NCBI GenBank assembly: GCA_964386865.1
Contig: CAYLUN010000086.1
Span: 1-21,736 of the forward strand
Direction of reading: 5' to 3'
DNA: 21,736 nt
Origin: CAYLUN01 sp964386865
GTDB lineage: Bacteria; Verrucomicrobiota; Kiritimatiellia; RFP12; UBA1067
The position numbers and the translations under genes were made by a program. Positions 7,287 through 14,914 of this stretch are shown in pieces (position 1 is the stretch's first letter; every line of letters starts with the position of its first letter). A model generated the notes under the pieces. The model was not told the origin of the DNA and ran no database searches. It was given only the letters and a program-made list of their open reading frames with translations.

Positions 7287-10200
7287 TCACGCGCAGAGGC
7301 GGAGGGCGCTGAGCGCCGTGTCGCGCAGGGCGCGAAGGTCGGTTTTGCCGGTGCCGAGGATCGGGATTCCGGCCACGCGGATAAAGTTGGCGCGGCTCGG
7401 GATCCAGAGGTTCGGCAAGCCGCTGGCCTTGAGCGCGCGGCAGAGGGTTTCGGCGTCTCCGGCCTGCGGGGTGTAGCAGACCATGAGCTGTTCGCCCTTG
7501 GCGCTGTCGGGCGTGCCGATTACGGCGACGCACGGCTCGGTGGTTCCGATGGCGCGCTGCAGCGCCTCTTCGATGGCGCCGTGCGGCACCATCTCGCCGC
7601 CGATCTTGCTGAAGCGGGAAAGGCGGTCGGTCAGGTAGAGAAAACCGTCCTCGTCGAGACGGGCGATGTCGCCGGTGTTGTACCAGCCGTCGCGGATGAC
7701 CTCGGCCGTCTTGAGCGGGTTGTTGAGGTAGCCCAACATGACGTTCGGGCCTTTGACCAGCAGCAGTCCCGGCGTGTTGGCGGGCAGCGTAACGCCGGTG
7801 TCGGGATCCACGACGCGGAGGGCCACGTTCGGGAGCGGGCAGCCCGCGCTGCCGGCCTTGTGGCCGACGCACGCGGCCTGGCCGGCGATGCGGTCGGGCA
7901 GGCTCATGGACACGACGGGCGCGAGCTCCGTGGCGCCGTAGCCCTCCAGCGGGCACAGCCCGGTCGCTTTCTCGAACGCGTCCGCCAAGGAGGCGGGCAG
8001 CTTCTCCCCGCCGGTGAAGACGTGGCGCAGCGTCGCGAAGTCGCCTTCGGCGGCGCGGCGCAAGTAGGTCTGCAGCAGGGTCGGCGTGGTGAGCAACACG
8101 GTGGCGCGGCGGTCGCGGATCAGGCGGAGGACGTGCGTCGCCTGCAGGGGGTTGGCGTGGAAGGCGATTCGGATGCCCGTCAGCAGCGGCCACCAGAGGG
8201 TGCCGAGGTAGCCGAAGGAATGGAAGAGGGGCAGCGTGGCGCAAAGGGTGTCGCGGGGTGTGACCGGCACAACGGACTGGAGCCCGTCCAGGTTGGCGAG
8301 CAGGTTTGCATGGCTGAGCACGACGCCCTTCGGCTCGCCCGTGGAGCCCGACGAGAAGATCACGCAGGCGGCGTCTGAGGGGCGCGGCACGCGGTCGAGC
8401 GCCAGCGCCGCGAGCGGGGCGAAGCGGGCCCGCAGGAGCGCGGCGACCTTCTCGCGCAGCGTTAGGCCGGCCAGCGCCTCCTCCAAGTAGATCAGGCGGG
8501 CGGGCGTCTCCGGCAGGGCGACTGCGGAGAGGAACCGGCGAGAGGTGACGATGTGGAGCAGGCCGCTTTGCTCGATGGCGGAGCGGTAGGCGTCGGCCGA
8601 GACGGTCCAGTTGAGGTTCACGACCGTCTTGCCTTGAAGCGTCAGGGCGGCGTTGGCGAGCAGGCCGCCGACCGACGGCGGTAGCAGGACGCCGACGCGG
8701 CGTTCGCCCGCGAGCTGCGGGGCGGTGCGGGCGTTGAAGGCGGCGGCGGCCGTGAGCAGGCTGCCGTAGGTGGCCGACTGGCCGAGCGTGTCGCAGGCGA
8801 TCGGGCGAGTCCACCGGCGGCGGGCTTGGCCAAGCAGGCGGCGGGCGAGGGTGTTGTCCGGGCTGCTGGCGTTCGCGGAGGCGGTCTCGGCGCCGAGCTG
8901 GGCGACCGCTTGGCGGGCCTCTTCGGCCGTGGCTTCGGGCGGCAGGGCGCGGCCGATTCGGACGGTCACGCGCAGGGGCAGTTGGCGCGGCCAGCGGAGG
9001 CCCGGCTCGCCGTAACGGAAGCTGAAGATGCTGCCCCAGAGGTTGTCGATGTGGATGGGGATGACCGGGCAGCCGGTGCCCGTTGCGATGCGCTCGAGGC
9101 CCTTGTGGAACGGCTGCAGGGCGCCGGTGCGGGTCAGCGCGCCCTCCGGGAAGATGCCGACCAGCCAGCCCTGCTGCAGGGCTTCGCGGGCGCTGTTGAG
9201 CGAGCGGACGAGGGCGCGGGGGCCGTCGCTCGTGTGGATCGGTATGGCGCGGGTCAGGCGAAAGACCGGCCGGCACCAGCTCCAGCTCGCAAAGACGTCG
9301 CGCGACATGACGTAGCGGATCTGGCGCTGGGTGACGGACTGGATAATCGTCGCGTCGCCGTAGGCGATGTGGTTGGCGACGAGCAGGGCGCCTCCCTCGC
9401 GAGGCAGGTTCTCGAGGCCGCGAACGTCGACGCGGTAGAAGAGGCAGGTGAGGCGCGAGATCAAGAAGCGCGCCGTGTGGTCAGGCAGCCGGAGGAGCGT
9501 CCACGCGGCGGCGGCCGCGCCCAGTGTGCCGGTGACGAGCATGCAGGCGCGCGGCCCAAGGCGGAGCGTGTCAGACAGGACGTAGAAGGCGGCCGAGGCG
9601 GCGACCATGGCGGCGAAGCTCCAGAACTCGACGGCGCCAAAGATCTCGCCGCGGTTACTCGCGGGGGAGTGGGCCTGCAGGTAGGCGGTGATCGGCACGA
9701 TGCACATGCCGGCGGCGAGGCCGGCGAGGACCAGCAGCACGGCCAGCGCCGCGGGGTGGCGCGCGAGCCCGAGGCCGAAGAGGGCGAGCGAGAGCCCGAA
9801 CGCGCCGACGGGGATCAGGCCGACCTCGATCACGTGCGGCGAGAGGCGGCCGGTGAGCCAGGCGCCGAGCGCGATGCCGACCGCCACCAGCAGAAAGAGG
9901 GCGCCGCTCGCTTCGACCGGCAGGGCCGCGACGTCGCGCGCGTACACCACGAGGTTCTGCTGGAACAGCGCGGCCACGCCAGAGAACACGACCGAGCCGT
10001 ACGCCGCGCGTTTGAGCCAGACGTGCGCGTTCAGCGCGCGAATGGCGCGTACGGCGTCCGGCACGATCCACAGCGAGGGCGAGGAGATGCGGTTGGCCGC
10101 AGGCGTGTGCGGCAGCCGGTAGGCGCAGAGAAGCCCGGCGACGGAGAGGGCCGCGCAGCCGACGAGCACCGTGGAGCAGCTCAGGCGCAGGACGGTGATC

Positions 10201-10664
10201 GCCAGCGAGGGGATGAAGAGCCCCAGTATGATCGCGAGATAGGCGGCGCCGGTCATTTGTCCGTTCGCGCGGGCGAGCTCCTCTGGGGCCACCAGCTCCG
10301 GCACGATGCCGCGCTTGACGGGGCCGAAGAAGGCGCTCTGTGCGGCGAGCAGGAAGAGCACGCACTGCATCGGCCACGCGCGCCCCGACTCGAGCGCCGG
10401 GAAGGCCAGAACCAGCAGGGCCAGCTCGGCCCACTTCACGGCGACCACGAGATCGCGCTTGCTGTAACGGTCGGTCAGCGCGCCTGCATAGTTTGAGAAA
10501 AGCAGGAAGGGGATCACCAGCAGGGCGGAGGCGAGCGATAGCGTCTCGGTCAGGTTGCAGTCCAACGCGGTGACGAGGTAGATCACGGTCAGCATCTTGA
10601 AGATGTTGTCGATCATCGCGCCGATCGCCTGCGTGATGTTCAGCCATGTGAAGGTACGTGTCAT
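7287..10664 (-). CDS. aas: LplT-PlsC-acyl-ACP synthetase fusion (Aas-type lysophospholipid flippase/acyltransferase)
   Basis: A 1125-residue three-part protein. Residues 1-395 form a major facilitator domain like LplT, which flips lysophospholipid inward. Residues about 405-585 are a PlsC/LPLAT acyltransferase with the HX4D box NHIAYGD (431-437) and FPEG (505-508). Residues about 625-1120 are an adenylate-forming acyl-ACP/CoA ligase with SSGSTGEPKG (771-780), GYGATE (908-913), YNTGD (995-999) and the catalytic Lys in GTGKTDL (Lys1107). In E. coli LplT and Aas are two proteins that import and re-acylate 2-acyl lysophospholipids; here all steps are in one chain at the inner membrane. All key motifs look intact. 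GGAG lies 8 bases before the ATG. The gene heads the operon and has a candidate sigma-54 promoter about 63 bases upstream. Confidence 0.92.
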   Translation of the reverse strand: MTRTFTWLNITQAIGAMIDNIFKMLTVIYLVTALDCNLTETLSLASALLVIPFLLFSNYAGALTDRYSKRDLVVAVKWAELALLVLAFPALESGRAWPMQCVLFLLAAQSAFFGPVKRGIVPELVAPEELARANGQMTGAAYLAIILGLFIPSLAITVLRLSCSTVLVGCAALSVAGLLCAYRLPHTPAANRISSPSLWIVPDAVRAIRALNAHVWLKRAAYGSVVFSGVAALFQQNLVVYARDVAALPVEASGALFLLVAVGIALGAWLTGRLSPHVIEVGLIPVGAFGLSLALFGLGLARHPAALAVLLVLAGLAAGMCIVPITAYLQAHSPASNRGEIFGAVEFWSFAAMVAASAAFYVLSDTLRLGPRACMLVTGTLGAAAAAWTLLRLPDHTARFLISRLTCLFYRVDVRGLENLPREGGALLVANHIAYGDATIIQSVTQRQIRYVMSRDVFASWSWCRPVFRLTRAIPIHTSDGPRALVRSLNSAREALQQGWLVGIFPEGALTRTGALQPFHKGLERIATGTGCPVIPIHIDNLWGSIFSFRYGEPGLRWPRQLPLRVTVRIGRALPPEATAEEARQAVAQLGAETASANASSPDNTLARRLLGQARRRWTRPIACDTLGQSATYGSLLTAAAAFNARTAPQLAGERRVGVLLPPSVGGLLANAALTLQGKTVVNLNWTVSADAYRSAIEQSGLLHIVTSRRFLSAVALPETPARLIYLEEALAGLTLREKVAALLRARFAPLAALALDRVPRPSDAACVIFSSGSTGEPKGVVLSHANLLANLDGLQSVVPVTPRDTLCATLPLFHSFGYLGTLWWPLLTGIRIAFHANPLQATHVLRLIRDRRATVLLTTPTLLQTYLRRAAEGDFATLRHVFTGGEKLPASLADAFEKATGLCPLEGYGATELAPVVSMSLPDRIAGQAACVGHKAGSAGCPLPNVALRVVDPDTGVTLPANTPGLLLVKGPNVMLGYLNNPLKTAEVIRDGWYNTGDIARLDEDGFLYLTDRLSRFSKIGGEMVPHGAIEEALQRAIGTTEPCVAVIGTPDSAKGEQLMVCYTPQAGDAETLCRALKASGLPNLWIPSRANFIRVAGIPILGTGKTDLRALRDTALSALRLCA

Positions 10665-10738
10665 GGTGTTCGCTCCGTTCGGTGTGGGCGCCCGTGAAGG
10701 GGTGCCCGTGCCGGATTCTCTGTGGCACGTTATCTATC

Positions 10739-10752
10739 GCAGGGATTGAGCC
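10739..10752 (-). promoter_or_regulatory. Candidate sigma-54 (-24/-12) promoter for the aas operon
   Basis: On the minus strand the sequence reads TTGGCTCAATCCCTGC, that is GG at 10752-10751, exactly 10 bases, and GC at 10740-10739. The -24 side TTGGC is close to consensus TTGGCAC; the -12 side CTGC differs from TTGC by one base. Predicted transcription start is near 10727, giving a leader of about 63 bases before the ATG at 10664. The divergent gene encodes a sigma-54 activator, which supports the call. Confidence 0.5.
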
Positions 10753-10809
10753 AAGAGCATGTTTTGGCGTTAGTAATTGGCGGACAGTCAGTTGCGTCCT
10801 TCAATCAGA

Positions 10810-10838
10810 ATGACATTTTAGCGATATAGACATATTAT
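10810..10838 (+). promoter_or_regulatory. Candidate sigma-70 promoter for the sigma-54 activator gene
   Basis: ATGACA (10810-10815), a 17-base spacer and TATTAT (10833-10838): each box matches the consensus at 5 of 6 positions, in an AT-rich patch of an otherwise GC-rich region. A start near 10845 would leave a leader of only about 18 bases, in keeping with the lack of a visible ribosome site before the ATG at 10863. The -10 box lies inside the 11-bp repeats, so autorepression is possible. Confidence 0.45.
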
Positions 10839-10862
10839 GAACATCTATGATACATTTTATGC
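10813..10862. repeat. Tandem 11-bp direct repeats, candidate enhancer (UAS)
   Basis: ACATATTATGA (10830), ACATCTATGAT (10841) and ACATTTTATGC (10852) follow each other at an exact 11-base period. A further ACATTTTAGCG starts at 10813, 17 bases before the first. The period places sites on one face of the helix. The array lies about 86-135 bases upstream of the start predicted from the minus-strand sigma-54 promoter, a normal enhancer distance, and directly before the activator gene. Confidence 0.45.
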
Positions 10863-12380
10863 ATGTCAAACTCGATCAGTCTGTCGGTTGAAGACCGAAT
10901 TTTTCTGGACGCCGTGAGGCGGTGTGCGTTCACGAATCCTTTCAGCGACGCGCGGCGCGAGGCCGATTTGCGGGCGGTCGGCTTGGATGGGGGTGAATGG
11001 GACGAGGCGCTCGCACGACTGCTCGGGGAGTTGGAGCGCCGCTTGGCGGCTCTGGCTCGGTCGGGCGGGGCGCTCGAGCGGCGGCGCTTGCGCGGGGCAG
11101 ACGAGGAGGTCGTGACGTCGGGTATTCTCTTCGGCCTGTTTCATCGGCACATGGCGGGCTTCGACGACCTCATCCGCCGCCAGGCCGAAATGGGCGGGGA
11201 GTCGTGCGAGGCGCCGTGCGCACATACGGTATTCGAGGCGTTGCTTAGGTACGGTTTCACGCGGGAGGAAGCGGAGCAGTATGTGGCGATCTTCTACCAG
11301 TTGCGCCGGGCTTTCTACTTCATCTCCAACAGTCTGGTGGGCGGCAGCCCGTGCATGAAGCAGCTTCGGAAGCGGCTGTGGGACAACATCTTTACGCAGG
11401 ATATCCGCTGGTACGTGCGAGGACTGTGGAACCGGATGGAGGATTTCTCGACGCTGCTACTCGGCGAGACGGGCACAGGCAAGGGCGCGGCGGCCTCCGC
11501 GTTGGGGCGGTCGGGCTTCATTCCGTACGTCTCGGCGCGGCGCCGCTTCGCGGAGAGCTTCACGCGGGCCTTCGTGCCGATCAACCTGTCGCAGTTCCCG
11601 GAGGCGCTGATCGAGTCCGAGTTGTTCGGCCACCGCAAGGGCGCGTTCACGGGCGCGGTCGAGCGGCACGAGGGCGTCTTCGCGCGGTGCAGTCCGCACG
11701 GCGCGATTTTTTTGGACGAGATCGGCGACGCGTCCGAGCCTGTGCAGACCAAGCTCCTGCAGGTGCTTCAGCAGCGCACGTTCTCGCCGGTGGGGAGTCA
11801 TGAGGTGCTGCGGTTTGAGGGACGCGTGATCGCCGCGACAAACCGTGACCTCGGCGCCAGGCGTCGGGCGGGCACGTTCCGCGACGACTTCTTCTACCGG
11901 CTCTGCTCAGACCAGATCGAGGTGCCGCCGCTGCGGCTGCGGCTGCGCGAGGCGCCGCCGGAGCTGGAGGCGCTGGCGCGGCACATACTCGAACGGCTGA
12001 GCGGCGAGGCTGGCGGGGAGGCGCTGGCGTGCGTGCTGGGCGCGCTGGACAGCGGGGTCGGCCGCGGCTACGCGTGGCCGGGCAACGTGCGCGAGTTGGA
12101 GCAGGCGGTGCGGTGCGTGCTGCTGACCGGCGCGTACCGGGGGGACAGCGGCGCGGCGTCGGGCGCGGACGGCTGGCAGGCGGCGCTGGAGCGCGGCGAC
12201 CTGACGGCCAAGGAGCTGACGGCCGGCTACTGCCAGCGGCTCTTCCTGCGCCACGGCCGCTACGAGGAGGTCGCGCGACGCACCGGCCTCGACTGGCGCA
12301 CGGTCAAGAAATACGTGGAGGCGGACGCGGGGGACGGGCCCGCGCGTGAGGCGCCGCAACAGGTGCGGAACAGGCGCTGA
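10863..12380 (+). CDS. Sigma-54-interacting AAA+ transcriptional activator
   Basis: A 505-residue enhancer-binding protein. Residues 1-190 are a helical N-terminal domain with no receiver, PAS or GAF motif that I recognise. The AAA+ domain follows: Walker A GETGTGKG (201-208), the sigma-54 contact loop GAFTGA (260-265), Walker B IFLDEIGD (282-289), sensor I ATNRDL (325-330), the arginine-rich DDFFYRLCSD and the sensor II-type WPGNVRELEQ. The C-terminus (YEEVARRTGLDWRTVKKYVEA) is a helix-turn-helix. Between Walker A and the GAFTGA loop it has the ARRRFAESF-type stretch of RtcR-like proteins. With no phosphorylation domain, activity is presumably set by a ligand or partner. It probably drives the divergent aas operon, and may also affect the ATPase operon 66 bases downstream. 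No Shine-Dalgarno site is seen. Confidence 0.85.
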   Translation: MSNSISLSVEDRIFLDAVRRCAFTNPFSDARREADLRAVGLDGGEWDEALARLLGELERRLAALARSGGALERRRLRGADEEVVTSGILFGLFHRHMAGFDDLIRRQAEMGGESCEAPCAHTVFEALLRYGFTREEAEQYVAIFYQLRRAFYFISNSLVGGSPCMKQLRKRLWDNIFTQDIRWYVRGLWNRMEDFSTLLLGETGTGKGAAASALGRSGFIPYVSARRRFAESFTRAFVPINLSQFPEALIESELFGHRKGAFTGAVERHEGVFARCSPHGAIFLDEIGDASEPVQTKLLQVLQQRTFSPVGSHEVLRFEGRVIAATNRDLGARRRAGTFRDDFFYRLCSDQIEVPPLRLRLREAPPELEALARHILERLSGEAGGEALACVLGALDSGVGRGYAWPGNVRELEQAVRCVLLTGAYRGDSGAASGADGWQAALERGDLTAKELTAGYCQRLFLRHGRYEEVARRTGLDWRTVKKYVEADAGDGPAREAPQQVRNRR

Positions 12381-12446
12381 ACATGAAATGGATTTGACAA
12401 ATGCGTACGTTTGGAGCACAGTCATGTCATATCGTGGGTGGACAGC

Positions 12447-13871
12447 ATGGACGAGACGAACGACAAAGGGAATTTCGGCGTAGTCGTGTCGGCGCGCGGC
12501 AGCGTCGTGGATGTGCGCTTCGATGGACGCTTGCCGCCCATCTATTCTCTGTTGCGCGCCGGAGACGGAGGGCGGATCGTCATCGAAGTGCTGGAGCAGC
12601 GTGACGCGTCTCATGTGCGGGGAATTGCGCTGACGCCCACGCAGGGCCTCGCGCGCGGCATGGCGGTGACAGACACGGGCGGGCCGCTGCTGGCGCCGGT
12701 GGGCCGCGGGGTTCTCTCGCGGATGTTCGATGTGTTTGGCAACGCCATCGACCGCCTGCCGCCACCGTCGGACGTCCAGCGGCGCTCCGTCCACCGGTCG
12801 CCGCCGCCGCTGGTGCGGCGCGCCACGCACTCCGAGATCTTCGAAACGGGAATCAAGATCATCGACGTGCTCGTGCCCTTGGAGCGCGGCGGCAAAGCGG
12901 GGCTGTTTGGCGGGGCGGGCGTGGGCAAGACGGTGCTGCTCACCGAGATGATCCACAACATGATCGGGCATCACGGCGGAGTCAGCATCTTCTGCGGAAT
13001 CGGCGAGCGCTGCCGCGAAGGCGAGGAGCTTTACCGCGAGATGAAGTCCGCCGGCGTGCTGCCAAACATGGTGATGATCTTCGGGCAGATGGACGAGCCG
13101 CCGGGCTGCCGCTTCCGGGTGGGCCACGCCGCGCTGACGATGGCCGAGTATTTCCGCGATGACGAGCGGCGCGACGTGCTGCTGCTCATCGACAACATCT
13201 ATCGGTTCATCCAGGCCGGGATGGAGGTGTCCGGCCTGATGGGCCAAATGCCGTCGCGGCTGGGCTACCAGCCGACGATGGGGACCGAACTGGCGGGGCT
13301 GGAGGAGCGAATCGCCAACACCGACACCGGCGCCATCACCTCTATTCAGGCCGTGTACGTGCCGGCAGACGATTTCACCGACCCGGCCGCCGTTCACACG
13401 TTTTCGCACCTCTCCGCCTCCATCGTGCTGTCGCGTAAGCGGGCCAGCGCCGGTTTTTTTCCCGCCGTCGACCCGCTGCAGTCCAGCTCCAAAATGGCCA
13501 CGCCAGGCATCGTCGGCGAGCGGCACTACAGCTTGGCGCAGGAAATCCGGCGGACGCTCGCGCAGTATGCGGAGCTCAAAGACATTATTGCGATGCTCGG
13601 CCTGGAGCAGCTTTCGCCGGAGGACCGAAAGGTGGTCTCCCGCGCCCGCCGGCTAGAGCGGTTTCTAACCCAGCCCTTTTTTGCGACCGAGCAATTCACC
13701 AGCCTCAAGGGGAAGCTCGTCAGCCTCGCGGACGCGCTGGACGGGTGCGAGCGGATCCTGCGCGACGAGTTCAAGGATTATCCGGAGAGCGCGCTGTACA
13801 TGCTCGGGACGATTGACGAAGCGAAGGGGAGAATGAAGGGCGGACGGGCCGCCGCCGACGCCCAAACCTGA
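12447..13871 (+). CDS. atpD: N-type ATPase F1 subunit beta
   Basis: The catalytic nucleotide-binding subunit, 474 residues. Walker A is GGAGVGKT (155-162); GERCREGEEL (186-195) holds the catalytic glutamate region and differs from the usual GERTREGNDL in a way I associate with N-type enzymes; LLLIDNIYRFIQAG is the Walker B strand; EQLSPEDRKVVSRARRLERFLTQPFF is the conserved C-terminal part. ATG 12447 is chosen because the canonical N-terminal barrel starts just after it; an in-frame TTG at 12411 would add 12 unconserved residues. Being first in the operon, followed by epsilon, is the hallmark of the N-type order. A TTGACA lies at 12394-12399 but I see no matching -10 box, so reading through from the activator gene is possible. 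Confidence 0.97.
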   Translation: MDETNDKGNFGVVVSARGSVVDVRFDGRLPPIYSLLRAGDGGRIVIEVLEQRDASHVRGIALTPTQGLARGMAVTDTGGPLLAPVGRGVLSRMFDVFGNAIDRLPPPSDVQRRSVHRSPPPLVRRATHSEIFETGIKIIDVLVPLERGGKAGLFGGAGVGKTVLLTEMIHNMIGHHGGVSIFCGIGERCREGEELYREMKSAGVLPNMVMIFGQMDEPPGCRFRVGHAALTMAEYFRDDERRDVLLLIDNIYRFIQAGMEVSGLMGQMPSRLGYQPTMGTELAGLEERIANTDTGAITSIQAVYVPADDFTDPAAVHTFSHLSASIVLSRKRASAGFFPAVDPLQSSSKMATPGIVGERHYSLAQEIRRTLAQYAELKDIIAMLGLEQLSPEDRKVVSRARRLERFLTQPFFATEQFTSLKGKLVSLADALDGCERILRDEFKDYPESALYMLGTIDEAKGRMKGGRAAADAQT

Positions 13872-13891
13872 ACCTCGCCTGGAGGCCGAAG

Positions 13892-14296
13892 ATGCCGCCG
13901 ACACGGATGAATCTCAAGATTCTGCTGCCGTTCAAAGTCTACGCCGAGAAGGCCGGCGTGTCGCGCATCGTCGCGGAGACGCGGGACGGCTCGTTCGGGC
14001 TCTTGCCGCACCGCCTGGACTGCGCGGCGGCCCTCGTGCCGGGCATCCTGATCTACGAGACGGAAGCGGACGGGGAGGTGATGGTGGCCGTGGATGAAGG
14101 CGTGCTGGTCAAGGCCGGCCAGGACGTGCTCGTCTCGGTGCGGCAGGCGTTCGGCGGAACCGACCCGGGCCGCTTGCGCGAGGCGATCGAGAAGGAGTTT
14201 AGGGCTTTGGACGAGTACGAGAAGAGCCTGCTCGTGGTGATGACGAAACTGGAAACCGGAGTGCTGCGGCGCTTCGCAAACCTTCAACATGACTGA
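13892..14296 (+). CDS. atpC: N-type ATPase F1 subunit epsilon
   Basis: A 134-residue central-stalk subunit. The N-terminal beta-sandwich starts MNLKILLPFKVY and continues with TRDGSFGLLPHRLDCAAALVPGILIYE, the usual GxFGxLPgH-type epsilon motif, followed by VDEGVLVKAGQDVLVSVRQAF. The C-terminal helical part is present (RLREAIEKEFRALDEYEKS). GGAGG (13881-13885) gives a good ribosome site six bases before the ATG. Its last 8 bases overlap the start of atpQ. In ordinary ATP synthase operons epsilon comes last; here it is second, as in N-ATPases. Confidence 0.9.
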   Translation: MPPTRMNLKILLPFKVYAEKAGVSRIVAETRDGSFGLLPHRLDCAAALVPGILIYETEADGEVMVAVDEGVLVKAGQDVLVSVRQAFGGTDPGRLREAIEKEFRALDEYEKSLLVVMTKLETGVLRRFANLQHD

Positions 14297-14621
14297 GCAC
14301 CTCAAAGAGGCCCCGGCGAGCGAGCCGACTTTCGCGCGGCAGGTCGGCGCGAAGGCGGAGCGCAAGCTCAAGGCGCGGCGGAACCCTTCCAAGAGCGTCT
14401 GGTTCGGCTTGGGCATGATGGGCCTTGTCGGCTGGTCCGTCGTGATACCGACGCTGCTTGGCGCGGCGCTCGGCATCTGGCTGGACAAGCACCACGCGGG
14501 TCCTCGCTCCTGGACGCTGGCGCTGCTGATGGCCGGCCTCACCGCCGGCTGTTTCAACGCCTGGCACTGGGTCGCCAAGGAGGACAAGGCGATGCGCGAG
14601 GAGGAGGATCAAGATGAATGA
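14289..14621 (+). CDS. atpQ: N-type ATPase AtpQ (AtpI-like membrane protein)
   Basis: A 110-residue protein with a charged N-terminus (about 36 residues, many Lys/Arg) and two membrane segments, GLVGWSVVIPTLLGAALGIWLD (about 42-63) and LALLMAGLTAGCFNAWHWVAKE. The G-x-WLD pattern and the NAWHWV ending are typical of the AtpI/AtpQ family, small proteins believed to help c-ring assembly or cation supply to Fo. It overlaps atpC by 8 bases and atpR by 8 bases. The highly charged end (KEDKAMREEEDQDE) is common in the family. Confidence 0.85.
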   Translation: MTEHLKEAPASEPTFARQVGAKAERKLKARRNPSKSVWFGLGMMGLVGWSVVIPTLLGAALGIWLDKHHAGPRSWTLALLMAGLTAGCFNAWHWVAKEDKAMREEEDQDE

Positions 14622-14913
14622 GTCGCTGATGCTGGCGCTGGCGTGGGCGGCGGGCGGAGGCCTCGGCGCAATGTTCTTCGGGGGGCTCTGGTGGACGGTT
14701 CGCAAGGGCCTTTCGTCGAAGTGGGCGCCGCTTTGGTTCGCCGGCAGCATGCTGCTGCGGACGAGCCTTGCTCTGGCCGGGTTTTACGCGGTGTCGGCCG
14801 GGCATTGGGAGCGGCTCGTCCTTTGCCTGCTCGGATTCTTGGCGGCGCGCCTCGTCGTGACGCGGCTGACCCGGCCGGCTGAAAAGCCGGCTCGCCTGAC
14901 TGCGGAGGCCTAA
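14614..14913 (+). CDS. atpR: N-type ATPase AtpR membrane protein
   Basis: A 99-residue protein with three hydrophobic segments (about residues 4-28, 42-62 and 65-83). GGGLGAMFFGGLWWTVRKGL followed by LLRTSLALAGFYAVSAGHWERL and LLGFLAARLVVTRL is the AtpR pattern, found only in N-ATPase operons between atpQ and atpB. A membrane arginine (R50 in LLRTS) is retained. AtpR is thought to help assemble or gate the rotor; its exact role is not established. A 1-base gap separates it from atpB. Confidence 0.85.
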   Translation: MNESLMLALAWAAGGGLGAMFFGGLWWTVRKGLSSKWAPLWFAGSMLLRTSLALAGFYAVSAGHWERLVLCLLGFLAARLVVTRLTRPAEKPARLTAEA

Positions 14914-14914
14914 C

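Noticed and set aside
7279..9276. Long minus-strand open frame (665 codons) in another frame of the aas fusion
   Set aside because: Pro/Arg-rich and without motifs; the aas frame has all expected catalytic signatures.
8826..10496. Long open frame (556 codons) antisense to the aas fusion
   Set aside because: Product is Gly/Arg/Asp/Glu-rich without domains, and it lies wholly opposite a gene with clear motifs; a shadow of high GC codon bias.
10723..10740. TGGCAC on the plus strand, a possible sigma-54 promoter for the activator gene
   Set aside because: The next GC is 13 bases after the GG, not 10, so the -12 element is missing.
12391..12406. GG-N11-GC and TTGACA before atpD as sigma-54 or sigma-70 promoters
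   Set aside because: The sigma-54 spacing is one base too long, and no -10 box lies 16-18 bases after TTGACA.
11907..13526. Long minus-strand open frame (539 codons) opposite the activator and atpD
   Set aside because: Crosses two well-supported genes on the other strand; its His/Arg-rich composition is typical of antisense frames.
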